A stretch of 64,000 nucleotides of DNA from Salinibacillus aidingensis (GCF_039522525.1 NZ_BAAADO010000003.1:1-64000); one strand, 5' to 3'. Numbered from the stretch's first letter, positions 27,005 to 36,043 are shown. Program-made: numbers and translations. The notes: generated from the letters alone by a model not told the origin.

Positions 27005-27931
27005 GTGAGATCGAGGTTGAAGAATATTCATAATCGGCAGCAGAGAAAGTTTATGAAAAAACAAAAGAAACTCGCATCTTCCTTTAAATTCTTAGGATTC
27101 TGGAGCGCAATGATTATTATTGCAACGATGCTAACGACAGGAACCGGAGCACTTGTAAATGATACTGAAAAGACACAAGGATCGATTCACGTAGCCTGGG
27201 ATGACAACGGTGCGTGGGATAAGAGTTCTCTCGAATTTATCGGAGAAACTGGCAGCTGTAAGGCCCTACAGGCAACCGTAAGTAATGGAAAAGATTCAGA
27301 ACCAATGGACGGTCCGGTAGATTTTGAAGTCTATTATGTTGAAAAAGGCCCCATTAAAAAAGGGGGGAAAATTATTGGTGAGAACATTTTCACTGGTAAA
27401 ATTCCTGCCTTGGGAACTGGAGAAAAAACAGTGATTGAGGCTAACCCAAGTGAAGGTGACGGTAAATACATGTTTAAGGCATTTCAAAGGCCTGGACATC
27501 CAGGTAAAGGTGAACTGTGGAGTGATGAAATTGAACTAAACAATTGTGAACAGCAGGAACAAGATGATTCAGAAAACCAGTCAGGGCAAAACGATTCTGA
27601 AGAGAGTAATTCAAATCCCGAAAACAACGGAAATAATGGCAGTAATGGAAACCAGAACAAAAGTGACAATGGGAAAAAGAATGGCAAGCAAAATCCCCGT
27701 AATGAAGACAACGTAGAGAAGGGAAAGGATCAGCCAGAGGACGGCAAAACGGAGGATACAGATAAAACTGCTGTTAAAAAAGCAGATAAGAGTAAAGAGA
27801 ACAGCCAAGAAGACACAAATGGCGAAACAAGTGACAGTGCAGAAGGTGATCATCCTGATAAAAGCAGTCAGACAGAGGATACAGCTGGAACATCACAAAA
27901 AGCAGGCAAAAGCACTGAAACAGAAAACTGA
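27005..27931 (+). CDS. tapA: TapA-like fibre assembly/anchoring protein
   Basis: The 308-residue protein has a long N-terminal signal (LGFWSAMIIIATMLTTGTGA) followed by a TapA-type beta domain: VNDTEKTQGSIHVAWD, GSCKALQATVSNGKDSEPM, VDFEVYYVEKGPIKKGGKI, KYMFKAFQRPGHPGKGELWS and LNNCEQQ, with two cysteines that could form a disulfide. The last 125 residues are Asn/Asp/Lys/Glu-rich low complexity. In B. subtilis TapA is processed by SipW and starts or anchors TasA fibres. GTG 27005 has GGGAGG upstream. It is the first gene of the operon. Confidence 0.88.
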   Translation: MRSRLKNIHNRQQRKFMKKQKKLASSFKFLGFWSAMIIIATMLTTGTGALVNDTEKTQGSIHVAWDDNGAWDKSSLEFIGETGSCKALQATVSNGKDSEPMDGPVDFEVYYVEKGPIKKGGKIIGENIFTGKIPALGTGEKTVIEANPSEGDGKYMFKAFQRPGHPGKGELWSDEIELNNCEQQEQDDSENQSGQNDSEESNSNPENNGNNGSNGNQNKSDNGKKNGKQNPRNEDNVEKGKDQPEDGKTEDTDKTAVKKADKSKENSQEDTNGETSDSAEGDHPDKSSQTEDTAGTSQKAGKSTETEN

Positions 27932-27977
27932 AACCTAACTTCTCTTTTTATATAACAAACACAAAGGAGGTTGAATC

Positions 27978-28607
27978 ATGGAGACGCCAAAAAGAACGGA
28001 AACAAATTCTAAACGCAAGGTCAATTTTCCGACAAAATCAGTATTCAAGGTTATTAAAAACACACTTTATCTATTGGTCTGTGCGACTCTTCTATTAATG
28101 ACGATTATCGTCCTTTCATCGAGAGCATCAGGTGGGGAACCGCAAATATTCGGATATCAATTTAAAACCGTTTTATCCGGTTCCATGGAGCCTACTTTTG
28201 AAACCGGATCCATTATTGTTGTGAAAGAAGTTGAAAATCCTGCGAGTTTACAAAAAGACGACATCATAACCTTCCAGGCCAACGAAAATGCATTAGTCAC
28301 CCATAGAATCATAGAGAAGTTTACACAAGGAGATAACACGTTTTACCGCACACAGGGAGATAACAATGATGGACCTGACACGCAGCCGGTACTAAGTGAC
28401 AATGTGGTCGCGAAATATAGCGGAGTCACAATTCCACTGATTGGCTATTTCTTGAACTTTGCAAGCTCACCAATGGGGACAGCAATTCTATTAATTGGAC
28501 CTGGATTAATGTTACTGGGTTATGCCGTTTACTCATTCAGACTGGCACTTAGAGAATTAGACCGGCAAAACAAAGAAGCTGCAGCATCAACTGATACCGA
28601 GGCTTAA
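27978..28607 (+). CDS. sipW: SipW-type (ER-like) signal peptidase I
   Basis: The 209-residue membrane protein has an N-terminal helix (30-47) and a C-terminal helix (about 162-190). Catalytic residues fit the ER-type Ser-His-Asp pattern: S69 in VLSGSMEPTF, H109 in LVTHRIIE and D128 in QGDNNDGPD, with the same spacing (40 and 19) as B. subtilis SipW. It should cleave TapA and the TasA-like subunits encoded around it, whose signals end in an AxA-like site before (A)FND or AVND. AGGAGG precedes the ATG. Confidence 0.95.
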   Translation: METPKRTETNSKRKVNFPTKSVFKVIKNTLYLLVCATLLLMTIIVLSSRASGGEPQIFGYQFKTVLSGSMEPTFETGSIIVVKEVENPASLQKDDIITFQANENALVTHRIIEKFTQGDNTFYRTQGDNNDGPDTQPVLSDNVVAKYSGVTIPLIGYFLNFASSPMGTAILLIGPGLMLLGYAVYSFRLALRELDRQNKEAAASTDTEA

Positions 28608-28700
28608 TTTGTAAAGCGTGAATAATATTGGGTGTTCCCCCTGACAAGGGTTCACATACATACCCGTTATGGGTGAAATCTATTAAAGGAGGAATTTTTC

Positions 28701-29348
28701 ATGAGTATGAAAAAGAAGATGGGCACAAGCATCTTAGCAGGTGCACTAGGTTTATCGTTGATTGGAGGAGGGACATGGGCAGCGTTTAACGACGTAGAGA
28801 CTACTCAGAATTCATTGGCTAACGGTGTTCTTGATCTGGAATTTGGTGAAAAAAATACGGTTGATTTTGAATTGAGAAATCTTAAGCCAGGAGATCATTT
28901 TACGAAAACATTGCATTTGGTTCATGGGGATATGGCTACACTGGACATTAATCAAATTTTGGTTACAACGAAATCACTTGGTACATGGGAGGATAAAAAT
29001 GTACTAGGGCTGGAAGATGGATCAAATACTGAGAAAGATTTCTTAAGCCAGTTTGAAGTAAGGATTGAAAAGGATGGCAGCCATGTATGGACGACAACTC
29101 TTGATAATCTAGTAGATGCGGGACCTAGGGATATTACTCTGACTGATAACGAAACTGTCGGTATGGCAATTGGAGATTCTGTTAAATATGACTTTACAGT
29201 AACATTTAAAGACGACCCAACACGCTTGGATGATAGCCGTTACTTTGAACAAAACAAATACCAGGGTGAAGAAGCCAGCTTTGAAATGGTGTTTGAAGCT
29301 ACGCAAATGCCAGGTGAAGAAAGATTTAACGGCGACGATGCTGAATAA
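28701..29348 (+). CDS. TasA/CalY-family fibre subunit 1
   Basis: The 215-residue protein has the family signal peptide (MSMKKKMGTSILAGALGLSL then IGGGTWA, cleavage before AFNDVE), then LDLEFGEKNTVDFELRNLKPGD with NLKPGD at 60-65, and a closing strand QNKYQGEEASFEMVFEATQ. These are camelysin/TasA-fold features. It is the shortest of the three paralogues here and close in size to CalY. AAAGGAGG precedes the ATG. It probably polymerises after SipW cleavage, by analogy with TasA. Confidence 0.88.
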   Translation: MSMKKKMGTSILAGALGLSLIGGGTWAAFNDVETTQNSLANGVLDLEFGEKNTVDFELRNLKPGDHFTKTLHLVHGDMATLDINQILVTTKSLGTWEDKNVLGLEDGSNTEKDFLSQFEVRIEKDGSHVWTTTLDNLVDAGPRDITLTDNETVGMAIGDSVKYDFTVTFKDDPTRLDDSRYFEQNKYQGEEASFEMVFEATQMPGEERFNGDDAE

Positions 29349-29400
29349 GGCTAATGCTTCAATGTCTATTAATCTAATTTTATAAAATGGAGGAGATTAT

Positions 29401-30348
29401 ATGAGTATCAAAAAGAAAATGACAATGGGCGCATTATCCGCCACAATGGGTCTTTCCCTCATTGCTGGAGGAACATTTGCGGCCGTTAATGATGTTGAAC
29501 GTCAAGAAGCGGCTCTTGGTGCTGGGGAACTTGACTTAGAATTAAGACCAGATGGCGAAACACAGATGAATTTTAAATTAGGGAATTTAAAGCCAGGAGA
29601 CTATTCTAAAGTAAGAGTTGACTTGCAAAACCATGGAACACTTGCAATTAAGGATGTACTGCTGGGAATGGATAATCTAAACTTTGACGATTGGGGTTAC
29701 TCAATGGATGGAGAAACCTCTTACAGAGATACGAGTGAAGCTCCTGAAGGGACCGATTCTGATGTATTTGGGCCGAACACAGCCATGGAATATTTAGATC
29801 AGTTTGCCATTACTGCTGCTGTTGTTGGATACGAAGAAGGTGGTACTTATGATAAGAATATTGTTGCTGAGAACATCTCTTTAGCAGATTTTTATAAAGC
29901 AACAAGCTTAGAATACACTGGTTCTGATAAACAGGACGCTATTGATACAGTTGCTAGCTCTGTAAATGGATTAAGCTATGTAAAAGATGGGGATGCAGAA
30001 GGGGTTAACGGCATGAATGTTTCCACCATTGATCAGAATGAATGGTATGGTGTGACCGTAAATCCAAATGATCATGATGTTTTGGAACTAACCATTGAAT
30101 ATATTAGCAGTGAAGAAAAAGGACATAACGAAGATAGCGACTTATATATTCAAAACAAATTCAACGGTGACAGCGCGGACTTTGACTTAGTCTTCGAAGC
30201 ACGTCAATGGGGCGGTCAAGAAGTGACTGAAGATGACATTGGTGATGGTGTAGAAGGCAGTGGAGAAGATGGATACGTTGAGACAAACGAGCGAGCGAAC
30301 AACGGTGATGCATATGGAAATGAGGGAGAAGCAGGAGAACCTAGATAA
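29401..30348 (+). CDS. tasA: TasA-family fibre subunit 2
   Basis: The 315-residue protein shares the signal type (MTMGALSATMGLSLIAGGTF, cleavage before AVNDVE), NLKPGD at 62-67 and QNKFNGDSADFDLVFEARQ near the end. It has a longer central insertion than subunit 1 and a Gly/Glu-rich tail containing GYVETNERANNGD, a motif echoed in subunit 3. Its size and layout are closest to B. subtilis TasA, the major amyloid-like matrix fibre. GGAGG precedes the ATG, and a strong hairpin follows the stop. Confidence 0.88.
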   Translation: MSIKKKMTMGALSATMGLSLIAGGTFAAVNDVERQEAALGAGELDLELRPDGETQMNFKLGNLKPGDYSKVRVDLQNHGTLAIKDVLLGMDNLNFDDWGYSMDGETSYRDTSEAPEGTDSDVFGPNTAMEYLDQFAITAAVVGYEEGGTYDKNIVAENISLADFYKATSLEYTGSDKQDAIDTVASSVNGLSYVKDGDAEGVNGMNVSTIDQNEWYGVTVNPNDHDVLELTIEYISSEEKGHNEDSDLYIQNKFNGDSADFDLVFEARQWGGQEVTEDDIGDGVEGSGEDGYVETNERANNGDAYGNEGEAGEPR

Positions 30349-30360
30349 GCATTAGCTCAA

Positions 30361-30382
30361 GGTGGGGAATTTTCTCCCCACC
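30361..30382 (+). terminator. intra-operon hairpin between tasA-like genes 2 and 3
   Basis: GGTGGGGA (30361-30368) pairs with TCCCCACC (30375-30382). It is followed by TCCTTTAAAAAC, not a clean T-run, so it is better read as a weak terminator or an RNA-stabilising end that lowers subunit 3 relative to subunit 2. Confidence 0.5.
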
Positions 30383-30411
30383 TCCTTTAAAAACGAATAG
30401 AGGTGAAACCA

Positions 30412-31245
30412 ATGAGGATAAAAAGAAAACTGGCAACAGGCGCACTTAGTGCATGCGTAGGTATTTCTTTAATTGGAACAGGCACATGGGCGGCAGTAAA
30501 CGATGTGGAAAAACAAACAGCTGAGTTTGCTGCTGGGAAACTTGACTTTGAAATCCAGCCTATAAATTTAGGAGAACACCGGATTCCGTATACATTTGAA
30601 GTCTCGAATTTAAAACCTGGGGATTCAATGTATAGAGCATTTACGATTGATAATGTTGGCTCATTAGCAATTAAGGAAGTTTTACTCGATACAATCGCAT
30701 CCAATTTTAAAAATGGAAACAATGAGTTTGTTGAGCAATTGGGGTCTGATAATGATGTGGATGAATTTTTAGATCAATATCAGGTGAATGTTTTATGGGT
30801 AACAAGCAGGAGTTTAATAGATTTAGATCCTGATGTTATCCAGGAATTTTACGATGACCACTTCAGTATTATCAATTCTGAAGACGAAATCACCCTTAAA
30901 GATTTAAAATATAACGATTTTCCATCAGATGTAGTAACAGGCTCTGACGGTCGTATAAGTATTGCCCCAAATAATGAAGGCGGACTATTTATTGACAGGG
31001 ATAAATTTGACGGGCTCCCAGTAACACCAGACGACAAAGAAGCGGTCCTTATTGGAATCACCATGAAAGACGATAAAAATCGAAAATCAGAAGGACCGGC
31101 CAAAGGTGAATTTCTCCAAAACCAGTTCATGGGTGACTCCGTTGATATCACATTCTCATTTGAAGGAACCCAATGGGAAGGCATTGAAGTTTCGGAGGAG
31201 GGCTACATTAAAGAGAACGAAAAGGCCCACTCCGGAGACTATTAA
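30412..31245 (+). CDS. TasA-family fibre subunit 3
   Basis: The 277-residue protein has the signal peptide (LATGALSACVGISLIGTGTW, cleavage before AVNDVE), NLKPGD at 66-71, closing strand QNQFMGDSVDITFSFEGTQ, and the tail GYIKENEKAHSGDY shared with subunit 2. The ATG at 30412 is preferred, with AGAGGTG seven bases before it; the GTG at 30403 lies inside that ribosome binding site. It is likely a minor or specialised subunit, since a hairpin precedes it. Confidence 0.87.
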   Translation: MRIKRKLATGALSACVGISLIGTGTWAAVNDVEKQTAEFAAGKLDFEIQPINLGEHRIPYTFEVSNLKPGDSMYRAFTIDNVGSLAIKEVLLDTIASNFKNGNNEFVEQLGSDNDVDEFLDQYQVNVLWVTSRSLIDLDPDVIQEFYDDHFSIINSEDEITLKDLKYNDFPSDVVTGSDGRISIAPNNEGGLFIDRDKFDGLPVTPDDKEAVLIGITMKDDKNRKSEGPAKGEFLQNQFMGDSVDITFSFEGTQWEGIEVSEEGYIKENEKAHSGDY

Positions 31246-31297
31246 TCTTTTAATTTAGTCTGAGGGTTCATTCCCTGATAAAAGGTGAGGTAATACC

Positions 31298-31903
31298 ATG
31301 AAAAAATTACTGGTTCTCCTATTGAGCTGTATCATAATTTTTGCGTTTCCTACATATTTGGAAGCGACAATAAATGGGGAGAAGGATCAGAGTATAGATA
31401 TTGCAACAAGTCCCCATAATGTCTTTTTTAATCTGCAAAACCTGAAACCCGGAGATTTTTCCACGAAAGAAATGACCATTTATAACAAGGGCGAAGGAGA
31501 CTTTAACTATCTGTTCACAAACCGTTTCCTCAATGGATCTGAGAAATTATACAATGAATTTCTTTTAACCGTTCGTGATAAAAATGAGGTTTTGTTTGAT
31601 GGGAAACTGAAAAATTTTGAAGAACTGGCGTCACGGGAGCTGAAAAGTGGTGACTCCGAGGTTTTAACATTTAAAGTTGAAATGCCATATGAACTAGGGA
31701 ATGAATTTCAAGGATTATCCGCGGAATTTCAATTTAAAGTATTTGTGGAGGGTACCCTTGGTGGAGCCATCCCTGTAGAGCATAGACTTCCGGAAACCAG
31801 CACAAACATGTTTAATTACATGATTTTAGGGATCGTACTGATACTTGGCGGCGGATCTCTATACTATTTTCAAAAAAGAAAAAGAAATATAGATGAAGAG
31901 TAA
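31298..31903 (+). CDS. TasA-like protein with LPETS wall-sorting signal
   Basis: The 201-residue protein has a classical signal peptide (LLVLLLSCIIIFAFPTYLEA), NLKPGD at 48-53 as in the three fibre subunits, and a related closing strand GNEFQGLSAEFQFKVFVEGT. It ends with LPETS (164-168), a hydrophobic helix (about 171-192) and QKRKR, the layout of a sortase substrate. LPDTS is the known signal of B. subtilis YhcR for sortase YhcS, so LPETS fits that class. It is probably the wall anchor or base of the fibre. GGTGAGG precedes the ATG. Confidence 0.8.
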   Translation: MKKLLVLLLSCIIIFAFPTYLEATINGEKDQSIDIATSPHNVFFNLQNLKPGDFSTKEMTIYNKGEGDFNYLFTNRFLNGSEKLYNEFLLTVRDKNEVLFDGKLKNFEELASRELKSGDSEVLTFKVEMPYELGNEFQGLSAEFQFKVFVEGTLGGAIPVEHRLPETSTNMFNYMILGIVLILGGGSLYYFQKRKRNIDEE

Positions 31904-31941
31904 GCCTTGATTAGACGGATGGAAATCAAGGCTTGTTTTAT
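31902..31941 (+). terminator. terminator of the matrix-fibre operon
   Basis: AAGCCTTGATT (31902-31912) pairs with AATCAAGGCTT (31924-31934), followed by GTTTTATT. It overlaps the stop codon of the LPETS gene. Confidence 0.85.
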
Positions 31942-31954
31942 TGATAAATGAACC

Positions 31955-32878
31955 TCAAACATCTACATTTCCACCTGAAAGCACGCACACTACATTATTA
32001 TCGTTAATTCCTAATTTTCCATTCATTGCAGCTGCTACGGTCACTGCACTTGAAGGTTCAATCAGCTGTTTCATTCGTTCCAGCACAAACTTCTGAGCCT
32101 GTTTGATCTCTTCATCTGAAACCAGGACAAGGTCATCCAGAAATTTTTGAAGAACAGGAAATGTCATATGTCCAGGCTGACTGGTTCTGAGTCCATCAGC
32201 AATCGTGGTGGTCGCAGGTATCGCTGTGATCTTTTTATTTTTCAAAGAAAGAAATGTATCGTTAGCTGTATCAGGTTCAACCCCGATGACCTTCACTTTT
32301 GGCTTCGTTTGTTTAATAGCTGTCAAAATCCCTGATATTAAACCGCCACCACCAATAGGAACAACAACAGCATCAACATCCTCCAGTTGCTCCATGATTT
32401 CTAAACCGATGGTGCCCTGCCCAGCCATTATCAAGGGATCATCATAGGGTGGAATAAACATCCCGTTATGTTCGTCTGCCAGCTCTTTTGCTCTTGGTAG
32501 CCGTTCTGCTGACGTGGTTCCACACTCCTCAATTTTTCCTCCGTAGGCTTTGATTGCGTTTTTCTTGCTTTCGGCTGAATCAACAGGTGTCACAATAGTA
32601 GCCTGTATACCTAATTGCCGGGCTATATAGGCCACCGCCTGACCGTGGTTCCCGCTTGAGGCTGCAGTTACATATGTAGTTCCTTCCCGTGCGGCCTTCC
32701 TTACTTTATTGGAAGCTCCGCGAATTTTAAACGACCCGGTTTTCTGCAAGTGTTCTGCTTTAAAATACATCTCATTCCCGCATATTTCACTAAGCTGAGA
32801 AGAATGGAGAATAGGGGTTTCATGAATGTAATCAGCGATGTTTTCACGAGCCTGTAAAATATCATGCACGATAATCAT
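31955..32878 (-). CDS. threonine/serine dehydratase, PLP-dependent
   Basis: The 307-residue protein is a fold-type II PLP enzyme. The Schiff-base lysine is in TGSFKIRGA (near residue 53), followed by SSGNHGQAVAY and the glycine-rich phosphate loop PIGGGGLISG; the end has CVLSGGNVDV. It lacks the C-terminal ACT domain of biosynthetic IlvA, so it resembles catabolic threonine dehydratase, giving 2-oxobutanoate or pyruvate plus ammonia. The ATG has AAGGTGAG upstream. It is convergent with the matrix operon. Confidence 0.88.
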   Translation of the reverse strand: MIIVHDILQARENIADYIHETPILHSSQLSEICGNEMYFKAEHLQKTGSFKIRGASNKVRKAAREGTTYVTAASSGNHGQAVAYIARQLGIQATIVTPVDSAESKKNAIKAYGGKIEECGTTSAERLPRAKELADEHNGMFIPPYDDPLIMAGQGTIGLEIMEQLEDVDAVVVPIGGGGLISGILTAIKQTKPKVKVIGVEPDTANDTFLSLKNKKITAIPATTTIADGLRTSQPGHMTFPVLQKFLDDLVLVSDEEIKQAQKFVLERMKQLIEPSSAVTVAAAMNGKLGINDNNVVCVLSGGNVDV

Positions 32879-33050
32879 GTCAGCTCACCTTCCTTTTACA
32901 TCTATTATGAATGAAGACATAAGCGTCTGGAATCCTTCTGCAAAAAGTTTTATTGTTTACTAATAGTAACATACACCCATGATTTTGGTCTGTCTTATGT
33001 GTAAGGATTATGCTTAATTGCCACTCTGTTTCTATTCGTGGTGCCATAAT

Positions 33051-33413
33051 ATGCAGGGACTTGTTCGAATGGAGAGGTTGGATGATGGTCCCATGAAAGA
33101 GGGGAGCGAGTGGAAGGAAACAAGAAAGATGTTTGGAAAAGAGGCCTATGAACATTTTGAAGTTGTCGAGCTTAAGGAGGCGGAAAAAATTGTCCTTCGC
33201 TGTGACGGAACGAAAGGAACAACAGGCAAAGGAGAATTTATTTTTACATACCGAATCACTTCATCAGAAGAACGATCAGAAATCACCCTTAATGGTGAGA
33301 TAAAGGGGCTCACTGGCTTGACAAAACTGTTTGGAAAGATGATGGCGGGCTCCTTCAAGAAAGCCTGTGCCAAGGATCTCGATGCGCTAATAACATATTT
33401 GGAGAGGGGATAA
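33051..33413 (+). CDS. SRPBCC-family protein, apparently N-terminally truncated
   Basis: The 120 residues from ATG 33051 (GLVRMERLDDGPMKEGSEWK, TRKMFGKEAYEHFEVVE, EFIFTYRITSSEERSEITL, GKMMAGSFKKACAKDLDAL) match the central and C-terminal part of an SRPBCC/polyketide-cyclase-like fold. The usual first helix-strand unit (about 25 residues with a VW..V motif) is missing, and upstream sequence does not encode it in any frame. No ribosome binding site precedes the ATG. It is probably a truncated gene; the ligand is unknown. Confidence 0.5.
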   Translation: MQGLVRMERLDDGPMKEGSEWKETRKMFGKEAYEHFEVVELKEAEKIVLRCDGTKGTTGKGEFIFTYRITSSEERSEITLNGEIKGLTGLTKLFGKMMAGSFKKACAKDLDALITYLERG

Positions 33414-33492
33414 ACCATTACCATAATTATGAATTTGCATGGTGGGACAGTTCATTTATTAAAAAATTTGATAGATGAAACATTCAATTCAT

Positions 33493-33530
33493 AAAGCGAT
33501 TGTTCACTGAGAACAGTCGCTTTATTTATT
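33493..33530 (+). terminator. Rho-independent terminator
   Basis: AAAGCGATTGTTC (33493-33505) pairs with GAACAGTCGCTTT (33511-33523), then ATTTATT. Confidence 0.8.
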
Positions 33531-33638
33531 AATAATGCTTAATTGGATCAGGATTTCATAGCAGAAAGCTCTAATGTATGCTTTGAGCTTTTAAAAAATC
33601 CTTCGTTAAGAAACAATCCCTCCAGGTGGTTTATTTAA

Positions 33639-34247
33639 GTGATGATTACAGAGCTTAAAACAAGGAGGAAATCATCTTGGAAACCATCAATAGCAGCCAG
33701 CGATATGGATACTCTTATCGATAGTCTTTTTCAGTATTCCAAATTGGATATCGAACAAATACCGTTAGAAATGGAGAAGGTAGATTTATATTCTTATTTT
33801 GCTGATTTTATCGATGAATTGGCATTTGATTTAGAAAAAGAAGGGGGGACGGCAACCCTGCATGCGAATGAAAATAATTCCTACCTGGTGGAAGCAGATC
33901 GGGAGCAGCTTAGACGAGTTGTCACTAATATCGTTCAAAACAGCTTAAAATATATCAATAAGGATCGTAAAAAAATCAGGGTCCATTTAGAATCTGAGAA
34001 CCAGTCTCAGCAGGTCAGGGTTGAAATAAAGGATAATGGAAGTGGAATCGCTGAGGAAGATATCCCTCACCTTTTCGAAAGCTTTTACCGAACAGATGCA
34101 TCAAGAAATTCTTCAACAGGAGGCAGTGGACTTGGGCTGGCTATCGTTAAAAGAATCATTGAAGAGCATGGTGGCCACGTTTGGGCTGAAAGTGAACCTG
34201 GAGAAGGAACGAGCGTTTATTTTACTTTGAAGAAGGTGTCATCATGA
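33639..34247 (+). pseudogene. sensor histidine kinase, catalytic part only
   Basis: The frame encodes the end of a dimerisation domain (ASDMDTLIDSLFQYSKLDIE) and a complete HATPase domain: REQLRRVVTNIVQNSLKY (N box), IKDNGSGIAEEDIPHLFESF (G1/F) and GGSGLGLAIVKRIIEEHGG (G2). The sensor, HAMP and His box are absent. The first 25 residues look out of frame: the neighbouring frame reads NKEEIILETIN just before, suggesting a frameshift near 33695. It overlaps the response-regulator start by four bases, so it was a kinase-regulator pair. Confidence 0.7.
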
Positions 34248-34930
34248 AAAGGATTTTGATTGTTGAGGATGAAATGGATATTGCTGAACTGGAAAGAGAT
34301 TATCTGGAAGTGAATGGCTATCTCTGTGACATTACCTCAACTGGTGAACAAGGAGTAAGGATGACAGAAGAGAAGGATTATGACCTTATCATTCTGGACT
34401 TAATGCTGCCGGGTGTGGATGGCTTTGATATATGCAGGCAACTGCGGGAAAGACTCGATATCCCGATATTAATGGTGACAGCGCGAAAAGAGGACATTGA
34501 TAAAATTCGCGGGTTTGATCGTGGTGTCGATGATTATATCCAGAAGCCTTTTAACCCGAGTGAGCTTGTTGCAAGGGTAAAAGCTCACCTATCCAGGTAT
34601 GATCGACTTGTAAATAGAAATCCTGAACCAGATGAGATCCGTATGAGAGGACTGCATATGGACCTTAGTGCACGAAGGATTTATGTCAATGGAGAGGAAA
34701 AAGAGTTGCGGGCAAAGGAATTTGATTTATTAGTTTTACTGGCGTCAAATCCTGATCGTGTGTTTACTAAAGAAGAATTATTTGAGCGAATCTGGGGCAT
34801 TGACTCGTTGGGAGATATAACCACCGTCACGGTCCATATAAGGAAAATACGGGAAAAGATAGAGGAATCTCCCGCCAGCCCTACGTATATTGAAACGATA
34901 TGGGGGGTAGGCTATCGATTTAAAAAATAA
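34244..34930 (+). CDS. OmpR-family response regulator
   Basis: The 228-residue protein is complete. The receiver domain has ED at 9-10, phospho-acceptor Asp in LIILDLMLPG (about residue 52), T in MVTARKEDI and K in YIQKPFNPSELV. The winged-helix domain spans about 130-228 (LRAKEFDLLVLLASNPDRVF, RIWGIDSLGDITTVTVHIRK, IWGVGYRFKK). Its cognate kinase immediately upstream is broken, so it may now be an orphan or be phosphorylated by another kinase. It overlaps the kinase stop by ATGA. Confidence 0.92.
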   Translation: MKRILIVEDEMDIAELERDYLEVNGYLCDITSTGEQGVRMTEEKDYDLIILDLMLPGVDGFDICRQLRERLDIPILMVTARKEDIDKIRGFDRGVDDYIQKPFNPSELVARVKAHLSRYDRLVNRNPEPDEIRMRGLHMDLSARRIYVNGEEKELRAKEFDLLVLLASNPDRVFTKEELFERIWGIDSLGDITTVTVHIRKIREKIEESPASPTYIETIWGVGYRFKK

Positions 34931-35094
34931 AAAGGGGAATGACATAAGCGAAGTTCACAGGAGCTTCGTTTTTCTTGTAGAAGGATTAAGTTAAAATGGT
35001 GATACTTGTTATGATTTTATAGAACGGTTTGTAAAGAATCTATCTGGTTGAGATTTTTTGATATCAGGTACTGAATTTAAAGGAGGAATCGCAC

Positions 35095-35676
35095 ATGACA
35101 CAGAAAAATGACGGGAACAATCAAAAGGAGCTGTCTTTGGAACAGCGGGAGGAATTACTCCGAGTATTACAGGCACGCTTTGAGAAGAATATGCACCGGC
35201 ATAAGGAACTTGATTGGGCTCAAATCCAGGAAAGGCTGGAAGGGAATCCCGATAAACTGTGGTCACTTAATGAAATGGAAAGAACGGAAGGTGAACCGGA
35301 TGTAATTGGGTATTATGAAAAGACGGAGAAGTATATATTTTGCGATTGTTCAACGGAAAGTCCTAAAGGCCGGAGAAGTGTTTGTTATGATCGTGAGGCA
35401 TTGGAGTCCCGGAAAAAAAATAAACCGGAAAATTCCGCAATGGATATGGCTGCTGAGATGGGCATTGAACTTTTAACAAAAGAACAGTATCGTACGTTGC
35501 AGGATCTGGAGGATTTTGATAAGAAAACTTCGAGCTGGGTACGAACACCATCTGATATCAGAGAACTCGGCGGTGCACTTTTTTGTGACTTCCGTTATGG
35601 ACATGTTTTCGTGTATCACAATGGTGCTTCGTCGTACTATAGCTCGAGAGGATTTCGCGGGTTGCTGAGGGTTTGA
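35095..35676 (+). CDS. DUF4256 protein
   Basis: The 193-residue cytosolic protein fits DUF4256: LEQREELLRVLQARFEKNM, WSLNEMERTEGEPDVIGYYE, FCDCSTESPKGRRSVCYDRE, MAAEMGIELLTKEQYRTLQ, SWVRTPSDIRELGGALFCDF, VFVYHNGASSYYSSRGFRG. Length and both ends look complete. The function of the family is unknown. AAAGGAGG precedes the ATG, and the gene stands alone. Confidence 0.85.
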   Translation: MTQKNDGNNQKELSLEQREELLRVLQARFEKNMHRHKELDWAQIQERLEGNPDKLWSLNEMERTEGEPDVIGYYEKTEKYIFCDCSTESPKGRRSVCYDREALESRKKNKPENSAMDMAAEMGIELLTKEQYRTLQDLEDFDKKTSSWVRTPSDIRELGGALFCDFRYGHVFVYHNGASSYYSSRGFRGLLRV

Positions 35677-36043
35677 ATTTACAGGGCTGTTTAAAAAATC
35701 AAATGACGGGAAAATAACTTATAAAGATTTTAGAAAACATAAGAGTTTGCAGCTGACAACCCTGAATTGGACAAGCGGGTAACCTACTGGAACAGAGAGA
35801 AAAAAAGAATACGCTCAGGCTTTTCGATATAGTAGAAATTTTTAAGTCCATTGCTCATTTATTTTGCGGAATGGAACATACTAATAAAAAATGCTGCCTT
35901 GTGAAGAGACAAAAATGGCATGCAGACGGGAAAATACCCGGGGGTACCGCATCCATCGGTTACGATATGAGGACTATATGTTTAGTGAATTATCGGAATA
36001 CTCTTTTATATATCAAAAGTTCCTTATCGCGCCGAAAAAATGT
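35677..36043. other. intergenic region before aldolase, no gene
   Basis: Short ORFs here have no ribosome binding sites or protein-like composition. A small hairpin (ACGGG/CCCGG near 35926-35942) is the only structure seen. Confidence 0.4.
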
